From CBDIHH01 sp965279095 (GTDB lineage Bacteria > Pseudomonadota > Alphaproteobacteria > Caulobacterales > Caulobacteraceae), in contig CBDIHH010000003.1 in assembly GCA_965279095.1 (NCBI GenBank), positions 372,001-436,000 of the forward strand: 64,000 nt of DNA. Reading direction: 5' to 3'. Shown one piece after another: positions 63,557 through 64,000 of this stretch (position 1 is its first letter; each line of letters opens with the position of its first letter). The translations under genes and the position numbers were made by a program. The notes under the pieces were generated by a model. That model was not told the origin of the DNA, searched no databases, and was given only the letters and a program-made list of their open reading frames with translations.

Positions 63557-64000
63557 TTATTCCACCATCCCCCACGCAAACGGCTCCCCGCGCTTCAGCG
63601 CCCGCGCCGCCGTTCGCCCCAGGACCTCCGGCAGCGCCTTGGGCGCCAGCCCGAACCCCGGCCGGATCGAGCGCACGTCGGCCGCCGTCAGCACCGCCCC
63701 CGCTGGCACGTCGCGCACCACATAGAGCGAGCGGCGGAACTGGCGGTTGGCGGTTTCGGCGTCGGAACGGCGGTAGGCGGCGGATCCCAGGGCCTCCCAG
63801 GCGGCGCGGCAGTCGGCGACCAGGCGGGCCAGCTCGTCCGGCTCCAGGGAAAAGGCGCTGTCGGGGCCGCCATCGGCGCGGGCCAGGGTGAAGTGCTTCT
63901 CGATGATGCAGGCGCCCAGGGCCACCGCCGCCACCGAGGCGGCGGTGCCGGGGGTGTGGTCGGACAGGCCGGTGACGCAGCCATAGTCCTTGGCCAGTTG
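63557..64000 (-). CDS. pseI: Pseudaminic acid synthase, C-terminal part (partial)
   Basis: The last 147 codons of a NeuB-family sugar-acid synthase; the frame is open to the right edge. GLSDHTPGTAASVAAVALGA, CIIEKHFTLARADGGPDSAF and SLEPDEL are the end of the TIM barrel, and FRRSLYVVRDVPAGAVLTAA, VRSIRPGFGLAPK and ALKRGEPFAW form the SAF (antifreeze-like) domain. GPDSAFSLEP favours pseudaminic over sialic acid synthase. It would condense a 6-deoxy-AltdiNAc with PEP, downstream of PseC in flagellin glycosylation. Confidence 0.85.
   Translation of the reverse strand, partial: QLAKDYGCVTGLSDHTPGTAASVAAVALGACIIEKHFTLARADGGPDSAFSLEPDELARLVADCRAAWEALGSAAYRRSDAETANRQFRRSLYVVRDVPAGAVLTAADVRSIRPGFGLAPKALPEVLGRTAARALKRGEPFAWGMVE

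Overview
The window is high-GC DNA from an alphaproteobacterium of the order Caulobacterales, most like Phenylobacterium or Caulobacter. The basis is the flbT-flaF-flagellin cluster with FlmG-type TPR glycosyltransferases, pseudaminic-acid genes, two flagellin promoters of the Caulobacter sigma-54 form, and the housekeeping genes around them. The species cannot be fixed from the sequence.

Layout. 1-19.8 kb is mostly ordinary chromosome: a cut-off MarR regulator, ilvE, a TPR membrane protein, folB with a pteridine-reductase-like SDR, a NUDIX hydrolase, a TonB receptor, nhaA, selO, a SleB-type hydrolase, an NrtR-like regulator with an HD hydrolase, and a universal stress protein. Inside this stretch are an AT-rich pocket with a candidate nuclease toxin and immunity gene (6.2-7.6 kb), a frameshifted DUF1287 gene (7.7-8.3 kb) and a block of 149-bp tandem repeats (15.6-16.1 kb).

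19.8-43.8 kb is a flagellin and glycosylation locus present as two half-units: flmG1 / flbT-flaF-flagellin 1, and flmG2 / flagellin 2-flagellin 3-pseC. Between them (23.7-38.6 kb) lies a catabolic block: a two-subunit molybdenum hydroxylase, an isochorismatase-fold amidohydrolase, an isocitrate-lyase-family lyase, a hydantoinase-type amidohydrolase, a CobW GTPase, a TonB receptor, DUF1838, a nitrilase-fold protein, a GntR regulator, an aldehyde dehydrogenase and a second amidohydrolase. It looks like a pathway for a cyclic amide or N-heterocycle of unknown identity. At 43.8-49.2 kb are a beta-propeller hydrolase-like protein, a carboxynorspermidine dehydrogenase/decarboxylase pair and small genes.

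49.2-63.5 kb is the most unusual part. Fifteen small single genes in mixed orientations (lipoproteins, membrane proteins, DUF4272, DUF4279, NTR-like and unknowns) are separated, at every gene junction, by one copy of a GTCCGC...GCGGAC hairpin repeat. All sixteen repeats point the same way whatever the gene direction, as attachment sites do in a cassette array. Three insertion sequences (two copies of an IS110/IS1111-type element and one IS1182-like element) all sit in the loop of these repeats. The IS110-type element carries, in its 3' non-coding part, a segment that matches the repeat and reads like a bridge-RNA target guide. The window ends inside a pseudaminic acid synthase gene (pseI), so the island separates pseC from pseI.
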